Part shown: positions 42,406-53,924 of the stretch, one piece after another
Position numbering within the stretch: the stretch's first letter is position 1
Layout: every line of letters starts with the position of its first letter
Origin: Plantago major
Lineage: Eukaryota; Streptophyta; Magnoliopsida; Lamiales; Plantaginaceae
Direction: 5' to 3'
Length of the DNA stretch: 64,000 bases
NCBI GenBank assembly: GCA_026545765.1
Contig: CM048839.1
Coordinates: 60,633,677 to 60,697,676, forward strand
Notes under the pieces: model-generated
Told to the model about the DNA's origin: nothing
What the model saw: only the letters and a program-made list of their open reading frames with translations
The model's database searches: none
Position numbers and translations under genes: made by a program

Positions 42406-42601
42406 TTTCTGCGTCTTTACGACTTGGGTATTTTATTTTCTCCGTGTAAACTCAGATGGACAATGAAAACCGAAAGGCGTCGTCGGATGACGCGTGTCGA
42501 AAGGGTATTTTTGTAAATATGAAAAGTGTACGGAGTCGGGTCAGGATAGGTTCGGTGGAGTATAATGAAGTAATAAAAGAATAGGAAGCGCAAAGACTGA
42601 T

Positions 42602-42720
42602 GGGTGCGATCATATCAGCACTAATGCACCGGATCCCATCAGAACTCCGAAGTTAAGCGTGCGTGGGCGAGAGTAGTACTAAGATGGGTTACCCCCTGGG
42701 AAGTCCTCGTGTTGCACCCC
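42602..42720 (+). rRNA. 5S rRNA: 5S rRNA copy 78
   Basis: C14T, GTGCGTGGG, G81A, G89T. Confidence 0.78.
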
Positions 42721-42916
42721 TTTTTGCATCTTTTACGACTTGGGTATTTTATTTTCTCCGCGGAATTCGCATGGACAATGGAAACCGAAATGCAGCGTCG
42801 GATGACGCGTGTCAAAAGGGTATTTTTGTAAATATGAAAAGTGTACGGAGTCGGGTCAGGATCGGTTCGGTGGACTGTCATGAAGGAATAAAAGAATAGG
42901 AAGCGCAAACTCTAAT

Positions 42917-43035
42917 GGGTACGATCATACCAGCACTAATGCACTGGATCCCATCAGAACTCCAAAGTTAAGCGTTCTTGGGCGAGAGTAGTTCTATGAT
43001 GGGTGACCCCCTGGGAAGTCCTCGTGTTGCACCCC
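42917..43035 (+). rRNA. 5S rRNA: 5S rRNA copy 79
   Basis: GGGTACG start, C29T, G48A, G60T, A77T, G81T. Confidence 0.77.
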
Positions 43036-43230
43036 TTTTTGCATCTTTTACAACTTGGGAATTTTATTTTCTCCGCGGAATTCGCATGGACAATGGAAAT
43101 CGAAAGGCGGTTTCGGATGACGCGTGTCAAAAGGGTACTTTTGTAAATATGAAAAGTGTACGGAGTCGGTCAGGATCGGTTCGGTGGAGTATCATGAAGG
43201 ATTAAAAGAATAGGAAGCGCAAACACTCAT

Positions 43231-43353
43231 GGTGCGATCATACATACCAGGACTAATGCAACGGGAACCCATCAGAACTCCGAAGTTAAGCGTGCATGGG
43301 CGAGAGTAGTACTAAGATGGGTGACACCCTGGGAAGTCCTCGTGTTGCACCCC
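43231..43353 (+). rRNA. 5S rRNA: 5S rRNA copy 80, CATA variant
   Basis: As copy 77, with an extra G (AACGGGAACCC). Confidence 0.65.
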
Positions 43354-43549
43354 TTTCTGCGTCTTTACGACTTGGGTGTTTTATTTTCTCCGTGTAAACT
43401 CAGATGGACAATGAAATTCGAAAGGCGTCGTCGGATGACGCGTGTCGAAAGGGTATTTTTGTAAATATGAAAAGTGTACGGAGTCGGGTCAGGATAGGTT
43501 CGGTGGAGTATAATGAAGTAATAAAAGAATAGGAAGCGCAAAGACTGAT

Positions 43550-43667
43550 GGGTGCGATCATATCAGCACTAATGCACCGGATCCCATCAGAACTCCGAAG
43601 TTAAGCGTGCGTGGGCGAGAGTAGTACTAAGATGGGTTCACCCTGGGAAGTCCTCGTGTTGCACCCC
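43550..43667 (+). rRNA. 5S rRNA: 5S rRNA copy 81
   Basis: As copy 78, with C box GGGTTCACCC (one base short). Confidence 0.72.
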
Positions 43668-43863
43668 TTTTTGCATCTTTTACGACTTGGGTATTTTATT
43701 TTCTCCGCGGAATTCGCATGGACAATGGAAACCGAAATGTAGCGTCGGATGACGCGTGTCAAAAGGGTATTTTTGTAAATATGAAAAGTGTACGGAGTCG
43801 GGTCAGGATCGGTTCGGTGGACTATTATGAAGGAATAAAAGAATAGGAAGCGCAAACTCTAAT

Positions 43864-43982
43864 GGGTGCGATCATACCAGCACTAATGCACTGGATCCCA
43901 TCAGAACTCCAAAGTTAAGCGTTCTTGGGAGAGAGTAGTTCTATGATGGGTGACCCCCTGGGAAGTCCTCGTGTTGCACCCC
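43864..43982 (+). rRNA. 5S rRNA: 5S rRNA copy 82
   Basis: C29T, G48A, G60T, GGGAGAG, A77T, G81T. Confidence 0.77.
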
Positions 43983-44178
43983 TTTTTGCATCTTTTACGA
44001 CTTGGGAATTTTATTTTCTCCGCGGAATTCGCATGGACAATGGAAATCGAAAGGCGGTTTCGGATGACGCGTGTCAAAAGGGTATTTTTGTAAATATGAA
44101 AAGTGTACGGAGTTGGGTCAGGATCGGTTCGGTGGAGTATCATGAAGGATTAAATGAATAGGAAGCGCAAACACTCAT

Positions 44179-44300
44179 GGTGCGATCATACATACCAGCA
44201 CTAATGCACCGGATCCCATCAGAACTCTGAAGTTAAGCGTTCTTGGGCGAGAGTAGTTCTATGATGGGTGACCCCCTGGGAAGTCCTCGTGTTGCACCCC
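44179..44300 (+). rRNA. 5S rRNA: 5S rRNA copy 83, CATA variant
   Basis: CATA duplication, C47T, G60T, A77T, G81T. Confidence 0.68.
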
Positions 44301-44486
44301 TTTTTGCGTCTTTTACGACTTGGGAATTTTATTTTCTCCGCGGAATTCGCATGGACAATGGAAATCGAAAGGCGGTTTCGGATGACGCGTGTTAAAAGGG
44401 TACTTTTGTAAATATGAAAAGTGTACGGAGTCGGGTCAGGATCGGTTCTGTGGAGTATCATAAGAATAGGAAGCGCAAACACCCAT

Positions 44487-44608
44487 GGTGCGATCATACA
44501 TACCAGCACTAATGCAACGGAACCCATCAGAACTCCGAAGTTAAGCGTGCATGGGCGAGAGTAGTACTAAGATGGGTGACACCCTGGGAAGTCCTCGTGT
44601 TGCACCCC
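44487..44608 (+). rRNA. 5S rRNA: 5S rRNA copy 84, CATA variant
   Basis: CATA duplication, C28A, T33A, T62A, G81A, C92A. The preceding spacer lacks the GAAGGATTAA block. Confidence 0.68.
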
Positions 44609-44804
44609 TTTCTGCGTCTTTACGACTTGGGTATTTTATTTTCTCCGTGTAAACTCAGATGGACAATGAAAACCGAAAGGCGTCGTCGGATGACGCGTGT
44701 CGAAAGGGTATTTTTGTAAATATGAAAAGTGTACGGAGTCGGGTCAGGATCGGTTCGGTGGAGTATAATGAAGTAATAAAAGAATAGGAACCGCAAAGAC
44801 TGAT

Positions 44805-44923
44805 GGGTGCGATCATATCAGCACTAATGCACCGGATCCCATCAGAACTCCGAAGTTAAGCGTGCATGGGCGAGAGTAGTACTAAGATGGGTTACCCCCT
44901 GGGAAGTCCTCGTGTTGCACCTT
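44805..44923 (+). rRNA. 5S rRNA: 5S rRNA copy 85
   Basis: C14T, T62A, G81A, G89T; ends CACC followed directly by a T run. Confidence 0.75.
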
Positions 44924-45108
44924 TTTTACGACTTGGGTATTTTATTTTCTCCGCGGAATTCGCATGGACAATGGAAACCGAAATGCAGCGTCGGATGACC
45001 CATGTCAAAAGGGTATTTTTGTAAATATGAAAAGTGTACGGAGTCGGGTCAGGATCGGTTCGGTGAGTATCATGAAGGAATAAAAGAATAGGAAGCGCAA
45101 ACTCTAAT

Positions 45109-45227
45109 GGGTGCGATCATACCAGCACTAATGCACTGCATCCCATCAGAACTCCGATGTTAAGCGTTCTTGGGCGAGAGTAGTTCTATGATGGGTGACC
45201 CCCTGGGAAGTCCTCGTGTTGCACCCC
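45109..45227 (+). rRNA. 5S rRNA: 5S rRNA copy 86
   Basis: C29T with GCATCC, A50T, G60T, A77T, G81T; no T5 follows (TTTACG). Confidence 0.75.
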
Positions 45228-45412
45228 TTTACGACTTGAGAATTTTAATTTCTCCGCGGAATTCGCATGGACAATGAAAATCGAAAGGTGGCTTCGGATG
45301 ACGCGTGTCGAAAGGGTACTTTTGTAAATATGAAAAGTGTACGGAGTCGGGTCAGGATCGGTTCGGTGGAGTATCATGAAGGATTAAAAGAATAGGAAGC
45401 CCAAACACTCAT

Positions 45413-45534
45413 GGTGCAATCATACATACCAGCACTAATGCACCGGATCCCATCAGAACTCTGAAGTTAAGCGTGCATGGGCGAGAGTAGTTCTAGGATG
45501 GGTGACCCCCTGGGAAATCCTCGTGTTGCACCCC
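45413..45534 (+). rRNA. 5S rRNA: 5S rRNA copy 87, CATA variant (15-unit marker)
   Basis: GGTGCAATC start, CATA, C47T, T62A, A77T, GGGAAATCC. Confidence 0.68.
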
Positions 45535-45730
45535 TTTCTGCGTCTTTACGACTTGGGTATTTTATTTTCTCCGCGTAAATTCAGATGAACAATGAAAACC
45601 GAAAGGTGGCGTCGGATGATGCGTGTCGAAAGGGTATTTTTGTAAATATGAAAAGTGTACGGAGTCGGGTCAGGATCGGTTCGGTGGAGTATCATGAATG
45701 AATAAAACAATAGGAAGCGCAAACATTGAT

Positions 45731-45849
45731 TGGTGTGATCATACCAGCACTAATGCAACGGAGCCCATCAGAACTCCAAAGTTAAGCGTGCATGGGCGAG
45801 AGTAGTACTAAGATGGGTGACACCCTGGGAAGTCCTCGTGTTGCACCCC
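45731..45849 (+). rRNA. 5S rRNA: 5S rRNA copy 88
   Basis: G1T, C6T, C28A, GGAGCC, G48A, T62A, G81A, C92A. Confidence 0.72.
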
Positions 45850-46045
45850 TTTTTGCGTCTTTACGACTTGGGTATTTTATTTTCTCCGTGTAAATTCAGA
45901 TGGACAATGAAAACCGAAAGGCGTCGTCGGATGACGCGTGTCGAAAGGGTATTTTTGTAAATATGAAAAGTGTACGGTGTCAGGTCAGGATCGGTTCGGT
46001 GGAGTATCATGAAGGAATAAAAGAATAGGAAGCGCAAACACTGAT

Positions 46046-46164
46046 GGGTGTGATCATACCAGCACTAATGCAACGGAACCCATCAGAACTCCGAAGTTAA
46101 GCGTGCATGGGCGAGAGTAGTACTAAGATGGGTTACCCCCTGGGAAGTCCTCGTGTTGCACCCG
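46046..46164 (+). rRNA. 5S rRNA: 5S rRNA copy 89
   Basis: C6T, C28A, T33A, T62A, G81A, G89T, end CACCCG. Confidence 0.75.
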
Positions 46165-46360
46165 TTTTTGCATCTTTTACGACTTGGGTATTTTATTTTC
46201 TCCGCGGAATTCGCATGGACAATGGAAAGTGAAAGGCGGCGTCGGATGACGCGTGTCGAAAGGGTATTTTTGTTAATATGAAAAGTGTACGGAGTCGGGT
46301 CAGGATCGGTTCGGTGGAGTATCATGAAGTAATAAAAGAATAGGAAGCGCAAAGACTGAT

Positions 46361-46479
46361 GGGTGCGATCATATCAGCACTAATGCACCGTATCCCATCA
46401 GAACTCCGAAGTTAAGCGTGCATGGGCGAGAGTAGTACTAAGATGGGTGACCCCCTGGCAAGTCCTCGTGTTGCACCCC
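46361..46479 (+). rRNA. 5S rRNA: 5S rRNA copy 90
   Basis: C14T, CCGTATCC, T62A, G81A, CTGGCAAG. Confidence 0.78.
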
Positions 46480-46675
46480 TTTTTGCATCTTTTACGACAT
46501 GGGTATTTTATTTTCACCGCGGAATTCGCGTGGACAATGGAAACCGAAAGGCGGCTTCGGATGACGCGTGTCGAAAGGGTATTTTTGTAAATATGAAAAG
46601 TGTACGGAGTCGGGTCAGGATCGGTTCTGTGGAGTATCATGAAGGAATAAAAGAATAGGAAGCGCAAACTCTGAT

Positions 46676-46794
46676 GGGTGCGATCATACCAGCACTAATG
46701 CACTGGATCCCATCAGAACTTCAAAGTTAAGCGTTCTTGGGCGAGAGTAGTTCTAGGATGGGTGACCCCCTGGGAAGTCTTCGTGTTGCACCCC
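46676..46794 (+). rRNA. 5S rRNA: 5S rRNA copy 91
   Basis: C29T, CTTCAAAG, G60T, A77T, GTCTTCG. Confidence 0.77.
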
Positions 46795-46984
46795 CTTGCC
46801 TTTTTACTTGGGAATTTTATTTTCTCCGCGGAATTCGCATGGACAATGGAAATCGAAAGGCGGTTTCGGATGACGCGTGTCAAAAGGGTATTTTTGTAAA
46901 TATGAAAAGTTTACGGAGTCGGGTCAGGATCGGTTCGTTGGATTATCATGAAGGATTAAAAGAATAGGAAGCGCAAACACTCAT

Positions 46985-47106
46985 GGTGCGATCATACATA
47001 CCAGCACTAATGCACCGGATGCCATCAGAACTCCGAAGTTAAGCGTTCTTGGGCGAGAATAGTTCTATCATGGGTGACCCCCTGGGAAGTCCTCGTGTTG
47101 CACCCC
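46985..47106 (+). rRNA. 5S rRNA: 5S rRNA copy 92, CATA variant
   Basis: CATA, GGATGCC, G60T, GAATAGTTCTATCATGGG. Confidence 0.65.
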
Positions 47107-47302
47107 TTTTTGCGTCTTTTACGACTTGGGAATTTTATTTTCTCCGCGTAATTCGCATGGACAATGGAAATCGAAAGGCGGTTTCGGATGACGCGTGTCA
47201 AAAGGGTACTTTTGTAAATATGAAAAGTGTACGGAGTCGGGTCAGGATCGGTTCGGTGGAGTATCATGAAGGATTAAAAGAATAGGAAGGGCAAACTCTC
47301 AT

Positions 47303-47424
47303 GGTGCGATCATACATACCAGCACTAATGCAACGGAACTCATCAGAACTCCGAAGTTAAGCGTGCATGGGCGAGAGTAGTACTAAGATGGGTGACACCC
47401 TGGGAAGTCCTCGTGTTGCACCCC
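47303..47424 (+). rRNA. 5S rRNA: 5S rRNA copy 93, CATA variant
   Basis: CATA, C28A, GGAACTC, T62A, G81A, C92A. Confidence 0.67.
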
Positions 47425-47619
47425 TTTTTGCATCTTTTACGACTTGGGTATTTTATTTTCTCCGCGGAATTCGCATGGACAATGGAAACCGAAATGCAGC
47501 GTCGGATGACCCATGTCAAAAGGGTATTTTTGTAAATATGAAAAGTGTACGGAGTCGGGTCAGGATCGGTTCGGTGAGTATCATGAAGGAATAAAAGAAT
47601 AGGAAGCGCAAACTCTAAT

Positions 47620-47738
47620 GGGTGCGATCATACCAGCACTAATGCACTGGATCCCATCAGAACTCCAAAGTTAAGCGTTCTTGGGCGAGAGTAGTTCTAT
47701 GATGGGTGACCCCCTGGGAAGTCCTCGTGTTGCACCCC
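47620..47738 (+). rRNA. 5S rRNA: 5S rRNA copy 94
   Basis: C29T, G48A, G60T, A77T, G81T. Confidence 0.77.
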
Positions 47739-47934
47739 TTTTTGCATCTTTTACGACTTGGGAATTTTATTTTCTCCGCGGAATTCGCATGGACAATGGA
47801 AATCGAAAGGCGGTTTCGGATGACGCGTGTCAAAAGGGTATTTTTGTAAATATGAAAAGTGTACGGAGTCGGGTCAGGATCGGTTCGGTGGAGTATCATG
47901 AAGGATTAAATGAATAGGAAGCGCAAACACTCAT

Positions 47935-48056
47935 GGTGCGATCATACATACCAGCACTAATGCACCGAATCCCATCAGAACTCTGAAGTTAAGCGTTCTT
48001 GGGCGAGAGTAGTTCTATGATGGGTGACCCCCTGGGAAGTCCTCGTGTTGCACCCC
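47935..48056 (+). rRNA. 5S rRNA: 5S rRNA copy 95, CATA variant
   Basis: CATA, CCGAATCC, C47T, G60T, A77T, G81T. Confidence 0.66.
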
Positions 48057-48239
48057 TTTGCCTTTTTACGACTTGGGAATTTTATTTTCTCCGCGGAATT
48101 CGCATGGACAATGGAAATCGAAAGGCGGTTTCGGATGACGCGTGTCAAAAGGGTACTTTTGTAAATATGAAAAGTGTACGGAGTCGGGTCAGGATCGGTT
48201 CGGTGGAGTATCATAAGAATAGGAAGCGCAAACACTCAT

Positions 48240-48361
48240 GGTGTGATCATACATACCAGCACTAATGCAACGGAACCCATCAGAACTCCGAAGTTAAGCG
48301 TGCATGGGCGAGAGTAGTACTAAGATGGGTGACACCCTGGGAAGTTCTCGTGTTGCACCCC
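48240..48361 (+). rRNA. 5S rRNA: 5S rRNA copy 96, CATA variant
   Basis: GGTGTGATC start, CATA, C28A, T33A, T62A, G81A, C92A, AAGTTCTCG; terminator run broken (TCTCTG). Confidence 0.65.
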
Positions 48362-48557
48362 TCTCTGCGTCTTTACGACTTGGGTATTTTATTTTCTCCG
48401 TGTAAACTCAGATGGACAATGAAAACCGAAAGGCGTCGTCGGATGACGCGTGTCGAAAGGGTATTTTTGTAAATATGAAAAGTGTACGGAGTCGGGTCAG
48501 GATCGGTTCGGTGGAGTATAATGAAGTAATAAAAGAATAGGAAGCGCAAAGACTGAT

Positions 48558-48676
48558 GGGTGCGATCATATCAGCACTAATGCACCGGATCCCATCAGAA
48601 CTCCGAAGTTAAGCGTGCATGGGCGAGAGTAGTACTAAGATGGGTTACCCCCTGGGAAGTCCTCGTGTTGCACCCC
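48558..48676 (+). rRNA. 5S rRNA: 5S rRNA copy 97
   Basis: C14T, T62A, G81A, G89T. Confidence 0.78.
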
Positions 48677-48872
48677 TTTTTGCATCTTTTACGACTTGGG
48701 AATTTTATTTTCTCCGCGGAATTCGCATGGACAATGGAAATCGAAAGGCGGTTTCGGATGACGCGTGTCAAAAGGGTATTTTTGTAAATATGAAAAGTGT
48801 ACGGAGTTGGGTCAGGATCGGTTCGGTGGAGTATCATGAAGGATTAAATGAATAGGAAGCGCAAACACTCAT

Positions 48873-48994
48873 GGTGCGATCATACATACCAGCACTAATG
48901 CACCGGATCCCATCAGAACTCTGAAGTTAAGCGTTCTTGGGCGAGAGTAGTTCTATGATGGGTGACCCCCTGGGAAGTCCTCGTGTTGCACCCC
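48873..48994 (+). rRNA. 5S rRNA: 5S rRNA copy 98, CATA variant
   Basis: As copy 83. Confidence 0.68.
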
Positions 48995-49180
48995 TTTTTG
49001 CGTCTTTTACGACTTGGGAATTTTATTTTCTCCGCGGAATTCGCATGGACAATGGAAATCGAAAGGCGGTTTCGGATGACGCGTGTTAAAAGGGTACTTT
49101 TGTAAATATGAAAAGTGTACGGAGTCGGGTCAGGATCGGTTCTGTGGAGTATCATAAGAATAGGAAGCGCAAACACCCAT

Positions 49181-49298
49181 GGTGCGATCATACATACCAG
49201 CACTAATGCAACGGAACCCATCAGAACTCCGAAGTTAAGCGTGCATGGGCGAGAGTAGTACTAAGATGGGTGACACCACGAAGTCCTCGTGTTGCACC
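49181..49298 (+). pseudogene. 5S rRNA copy 99, CATA variant with C-box loss
   Basis: As copy 84, but the C box reads GACACCACGAAG. Indel-rich patch. Confidence 0.72.
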
Positions 49299-49491
49299 TT
49301 TCGCGTCTTTACGACTTGGGTATTTTATTTTCTCCGTAAACTCGATGGACAATGAAAACCGAAAGGCGTCTGCCGGATGACGCGTGTCGAAAGGGTATTT
49401 TTGTAAATATGAAAAGTGTACGGAGTCGGGTCAGGATCGGTTCGGTGGAGTATAATGAAGTAATAAAAGAATAGGAACCGCAAAGACTGAT

Positions 49492-49604
49492 GGGTGCGAT
49501 CATATCAGCACTAATGCACCGGATCCCATCAGAACTCCGGTTAAGCGCATGGGCGAGTAGTACTAAGATGGGTTACCCCCTGGGAAGTCCTCGTGTTGCA
49601 CCCC
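49492..49604 (+). pseudogene. 5S rRNA copy 100, A-box deletions
   Basis: 113 nt; CTCCGGTTAAGCGCATGGGCGAGTAG in place of an intact A box; otherwise as copy 85. Confidence 0.75.
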
Positions 49605-49797
49605 TTTTTGCATCTTTTACGACTTGGGTATTTTATTTTCTCCGCGGAATTCGCATGGACAATGGAAACCGAAATGCAGCGTCGGATGACCCATGTCAAA
49701 AGGGTATTTTTGTAAATATGAAAAGTGTACGGAGTCGGGTCAGGATCGGTTCGGTGAGTATAATTAAGGAATAAAAGAATATGAAGCACAAACTAAT

Positions 49798-49912
49798 GGT
49801 GCGATCATACCAGCACTAATGCACTGCATCCCATCAGAACTCCGATGTTAAGCGTTCTTGGGCGAGAGTAGTTCTATGATGGGTGACCCCCTGGGAAGTC
49901 CTCGTTGCACCC
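49798..49912 (+). pseudogene. 5S rRNA copy 101, small deletions
   Basis: 115 nt; GG start and CTCGTTGCACCC end; otherwise as copy 86. Confidence 0.72.
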
Positions 49913-50104
49913 TTTTGCGTCTTTACGACTTGAGAATTTTAATTTCTCCATGAATTCGATGGACAATGAAAATCGAAGGTGGCTTCGATGACGCGTGTGT
50001 CGAAAGGGTATTTTTGTAAATATGAAAAGTGTACGGAGTCGGGTCAGGATCGGTTCGGTGGAGTATCATGAAGGATTAAAAGAATAGGAAGCCCAAACAC
50101 TCAT

Positions 50105-50226
50105 GGTGCAATCATACATACCAGCACTAATGCACCGGATCCCATCAGAACTCTGAAGTTAAGCGTGCATGGGCGAGAGTAGTTCTAGGATGGGTGACCC
50201 CCTGGGAAATCCTCGTGTTGCACCCC
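50105..50226 (+). rRNA. 5S rRNA: 5S rRNA copy 102, CATA variant (15-unit marker)
   Basis: As copy 87. Confidence 0.68.
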
Positions 50227-50416
50227 TTTCTGCGTCTTTACGACTTGGGTATTTTATTTTCTCCGCGTAAATTCAGATGTACAATGAAACCAAAGGTGGC
50301 GTCGGATGATGCGTGTCGAAAGGGTATTTTGTAAATATGAAAAGTGTACGAGTCGGGTCGATCGGTTCGGTGGAGTATCATGAATGAATAAAACAATAGG
50401 AAGCGCAAACATTGAT

Positions 50417-50535
50417 TGGTGTGATCATACCAGCACTAATGCAACGGAGCCCATCAGAACTCCAAAGTTAAGCGTGCATGGGCGAGAGTAGTACTAAGAT
50501 GGGTGACACCCTGGGAAGTCCTCGTGTTGCACCCC
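50417..50535 (+). rRNA. 5S rRNA: 5S rRNA copy 103
   Basis: As copy 88. Confidence 0.72.
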
Positions 50536-50731
50536 TTTTTGCGTCTTTACGACTTGGGTATTTTATTTTCTCCGTGTAAATTCAGATGGACAATGAAAAC
50601 CGAAAGGCGTCGTCGGATGACGCGTGTCGAAAGGGTATTTTTGTAAATATGAAAAGTGTACGGTGTCAGGTCAGGATCGGTTCGGTGGAGTATCATGAAG
50701 GAATAAAAGAATAGGAAGCGCAAACACTGAT

Positions 50732-50850
50732 GGGTGTGATCATACCAGCACTAATGCAACGGAACCCATCAGAACTCCGAAGTTAAGCGTGCATGGGCGA
50801 GAGTAGTACTAAGATGGGTTACCCCCTGGGAAGTCCTCGTGTTGCACCCG
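50732..50850 (+). rRNA. 5S rRNA: 5S rRNA copy 104
   Basis: As copy 89. Confidence 0.75.
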
Positions 50851-51044
50851 TTTTTGCATCTTTTACGACTGGTATTTTATTTCCTCCGCGGAATTCGCAT
50901 GGACAATGGAAAGTGAAAGGCGGCGTCGGATGACGCGTGTTGAAAGGGTATTTTTGTTAATATGAAAAGTGTACGGAGTCGGGTCAGGATCGGTTCGGTG
51001 GAGTATCATGAAGTAATAAAAGAATAGGAAGCGCAAAGACTGAT

Positions 51045-51158
51045 GGGTGCGATCATAACAGCACTAATGCACAGTATCCCATCGTAACTCGAAGTTAAGT
51101 GCATGGGCGAGTAGTACTAAGATGGGTGACCCCCTGGCAAGTCCTCGTGTTGCACCCC
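51045..51158 (+). pseudogene. 5S rRNA copy 105, indels
   Basis: 114 nt; ATAACAGC, ATCGTAACTCG, AAGTGCATGGGCGAGTAG; otherwise as copy 90. Confidence 0.73.
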
Positions 51159-51350
51159 TTTTTGCATCTTTACGACATGGGTATTTTATTTTCACCGCGA
51201 ATTCGCGGACAATGGAAACCGAAAGGCGGCTTCGGATGACGCGTGTCGAAAGGGTATTTTTGTAAATATGAAAAGTGAACGGAGTCGGGTCAGGATCGGT
51301 TCGGTGGAGTATCATGAAGGAATAAAAGAATAGGAAGCGCAAACTCTAAT

Positions 51351-51469
51351 GGGTGCGATCATACCAGCACTAATGCACTGGATCCCATCAGAACTCCAAA
51401 GTTAAGCGTTCTTGGACGAGAGTAGTTCTATGATGGGTGACCCCCTGGGAAGTCCTCGTGTTGCACCCC
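51351..51469 (+). rRNA. 5S rRNA: 5S rRNA copy 106
   Basis: C29T, G48A, G60T, GGACGAG, A77T, G81T. Confidence 0.76.
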
Positions 51470-51664
51470 TTTTGCGTCTTTTACGACTTGGGAATTTTAT
51501 TTTCTCCGCGGAATTCGCATGGACAATGGAAATCGAAAGGCGGTTTCGGATGACGCGTGTCAAAAGGGTATTTTTGTAAATATGAAAAGTTTACGGAGTC
51601 GGGTCAGGATCGGTTCGTTGGATTATCATGAAGGATTAAAAGAATAGGAAGCGCAAACACTCAT

Positions 51665-51786
51665 GGTGCGATCATACATACCAGCACTAATGCACCGGAT
51701 GCCATCAGAACTCCGAAGTTAAGCGTTCTTGGGCGAGAATAGTTCTATCATGGGTGACCCCCTGGGAAGTCCTCGTGTTGCACCCC
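51665..51786 (+). rRNA. 5S rRNA: 5S rRNA copy 107, CATA variant
   Basis: As copy 92. Confidence 0.65.
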
Positions 51787-51982
51787 TTTTTGCGTCTTTT
51801 ACGACTTGGGAATTTTATTTTCTCCGCGTAATTCGCATGGACAATGGAAATCGAAAGGCGGTTTCGGATGACGCGTGTCAAAAGGGTACTTTTGTAAATA
51901 TGAAAAGTGTACGGAGTCGGGTCAGGATCGGTTCGGTGGAGTATCATGAAGGATTAAAAGAATAGGAAGGGCAAACTCTCAT

Positions 51983-52104
51983 GGTGCGATCATACATACC
52001 AGCACTAATGCAACGGAACTCATCAGAACTCCGAAGTTAAGCGTGCATGGGCGAGAGTAGTACTAAGATGGGTGACACCCTGGGAAGTCCTCGTGTTGCA
52101 CCCC
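51983..52104 (+). rRNA. 5S rRNA: 5S rRNA copy 108, CATA variant
   Basis: As copy 93. Confidence 0.67.
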
Positions 52105-52299
52105 TTTTTGCATCTTTTACGACTTGGGTATTTTATTTTCTCCGCGGAATTCGCATGGACAATGGAAACCGAAATGCAGCGTCGGATGACCCATGTCAAA
52201 AGGGTATTTTTGTAAATATGAAAAGTGTACGGAGTCGGGTCAGGATCGGTTCGGTGAGTATCATGAAGGAATAAAAGAATAGGAAGCGCAAACTCTAAT

Positions 52300-52418
52300 G
52301 GGTGCGATCATACCAGCACTAATGCACTGGATCCCATCAGAACTCCAAAGTTAAGCGTTCTTGGGCGAGAGTAGTTCTATGATGGGTGACCCCCTGGGAA
52401 GTCCTCGTGTTGCACCCC
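52300..52418 (+). rRNA. 5S rRNA: 5S rRNA copy 109
   Basis: As copy 94. Confidence 0.77.
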
Positions 52419-52612
52419 TTTTTGCATCTTTTACGACTTGGGTATTTTATTTTCTCCATGAATTGCATGGACAATGGAAATCGAAGGCGGTTTCGGATGA
52501 CGCGCGGTCAAAAGGGTATTTTTGTAAATATGAAAAGTGTACGGAGTCGGGTCAGGATCGGTTCGGTGGAGTATCATGAAGGATTAAATGAATAGGAAGC
52601 GCAAACACTCAT

Positions 52613-52732
52613 GGTGCGATCATACATACCAGCACTAATGCACCGAATCCCATCAGAACTCTGAAGTTAAGCGTTCTTGGGCGAGAGTAGTTCTATGATG
52701 GGTGACCCCCTGGGAAGTCCTCGTGTTGCACC
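52613..52732 (+). pseudogene. 5S rRNA copy 110, CATA variant, 3' end cut
   Basis: As copy 95, but ends CACCGTCTTTT, losing the last bases and the T5 run. Confidence 0.7.
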
Positions 52733-52900
52733 GTCTTTTACGACTTGGGAATTTTATTTTCTCCGCGAATTCGCATGGACAATGGAAATCGAAGGCGGTT
52801 TCGGATGACGCGGTCAAAGGGTACTTTTGTAAATATGAAAAGTGTACTGAGTCGGGTCGATCGGTGGAGTATCATAAGAATAGGAAGCGCAAACACTCAT

Positions 52901-53018
52901 GGTGTGATCATACATACCAGCACTAATGCAACGGAACCCATCAGAACTCCGAAGTTAAGCGTGCATGGGCGAGTAGTACTAAGATGGGTGACACCACAGG
53001 AAGTTCTCGTGTTGCACC
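52901..53018 (+). pseudogene. 5S rRNA copy 111, CATA variant with indels
   Basis: As copy 96, with GGGCGAGTAG and GACACCACAGGAAG. Confidence 0.7.
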
Positions 53019-53213
53019 TCTGCGTCTTTTACGACTTGGGTATTTTATTTTCTCCGTGTAAACTCAGATGGACAATGAAAACCGAAAGGCGTCGTCGGAT
53101 GACGCGTGTCGAAAGGGTATTTTTGTAAATATGAAAAGTGTACGGAGTCGGGTCAGGATCGGTTCGGTGGAGTATAATGAAGTAATAAAAGAATAGGAAG
53201 CGCAAAGACTGAT

Positions 53214-53327
53214 GGGTGCGATCATATCAGCACTAATGCACCGGATCCCATCAGAACTCCGAAGTTAAGCGTGCATGGGCGAGAGTAGTACTAAGATGGG
53301 TTACCTCAGGAAGTCCTCGTGTTGCAC
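53214..53327 (+). pseudogene. 5S rRNA copy 112, C-box loss
   Basis: As copy 97, with GGTTACCTCAGGAAG and a CAC end. Confidence 0.72.
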
Positions 53328-53519
53328 TTTTTGCATCTTTTACGACTTGGGAATTTTATTTTCTCATGAATTCGCATGGACAATGGAAATCGAAGGCGGT
53401 TTGGATGACACGTGTCAAAAGGGTATTTTTGTAAATATGAAAAGTGTACGGAGTTGGGTCAGGATCGGTTCGGTGGAGTATCATGAAGGATTAAATGAAT
53501 AGGAAGCGCAAACACTCAT

Positions 53520-53640
53520 GGTGCGATCATACATACCAGCACTAATGCACCGGATCCCATCAGAACTCTGAAGTTAAGCGTTCTTGGGCGAGAGTAGTTC
53601 TATGATGGGTGACCCCCTGGGAAGTCCTCGTGTTGCACCC
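53520..53640 (+). rRNA. 5S rRNA: 5S rRNA copy 113, CATA variant
   Basis: As copy 83, one C short at the end. Confidence 0.67.
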
Positions 53641-53809
53641 TTTTTACGACTTGGGAATTTTATTTTCTCCATGGAATTCGCATGGACAATGGAAATCGAA
53701 GCGGTTTGGATGACGCGTGTTAAAAGGGTACTTTTGTAAATATGAAAAGTGTACGAGTCGGTCGATCGGTTACGTGGAGTATCATAAGAATAGGAAGCGA
53801 AACACCCAT

Positions 53810-53924
53810 GGTGCGATCATACCAAAGACTAATGCAACGGAACCCATCAGAACTCCGAAGTTAAGCGTGGGCGTAGAGTAGTACTAAGATGGGTGACACC
53901 CTGGGAAGTCCTCGTGTTGCACCC
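53810..53924 (+). pseudogene. 5S rRNA copy 114, A-box loss
   Basis: CCAAAGAC in place of the CATA form; A box reads AAGCGTGGGCGTAGAG. Confidence 0.72.

Larger units (their letters stand above)
41967..44804 (+). repeat. 3-unit higher-order repeat, period about 947 bp
   Basis: Genes at 41967, 42917 and 43864 share G60T and the CTATGATGGG form of the C box. The genes at 42284 and 43231 share the CATA duplication with AGGAC. The genes at 42602 and 43550 share GTGCGTGGG. Confidence 0.8.
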
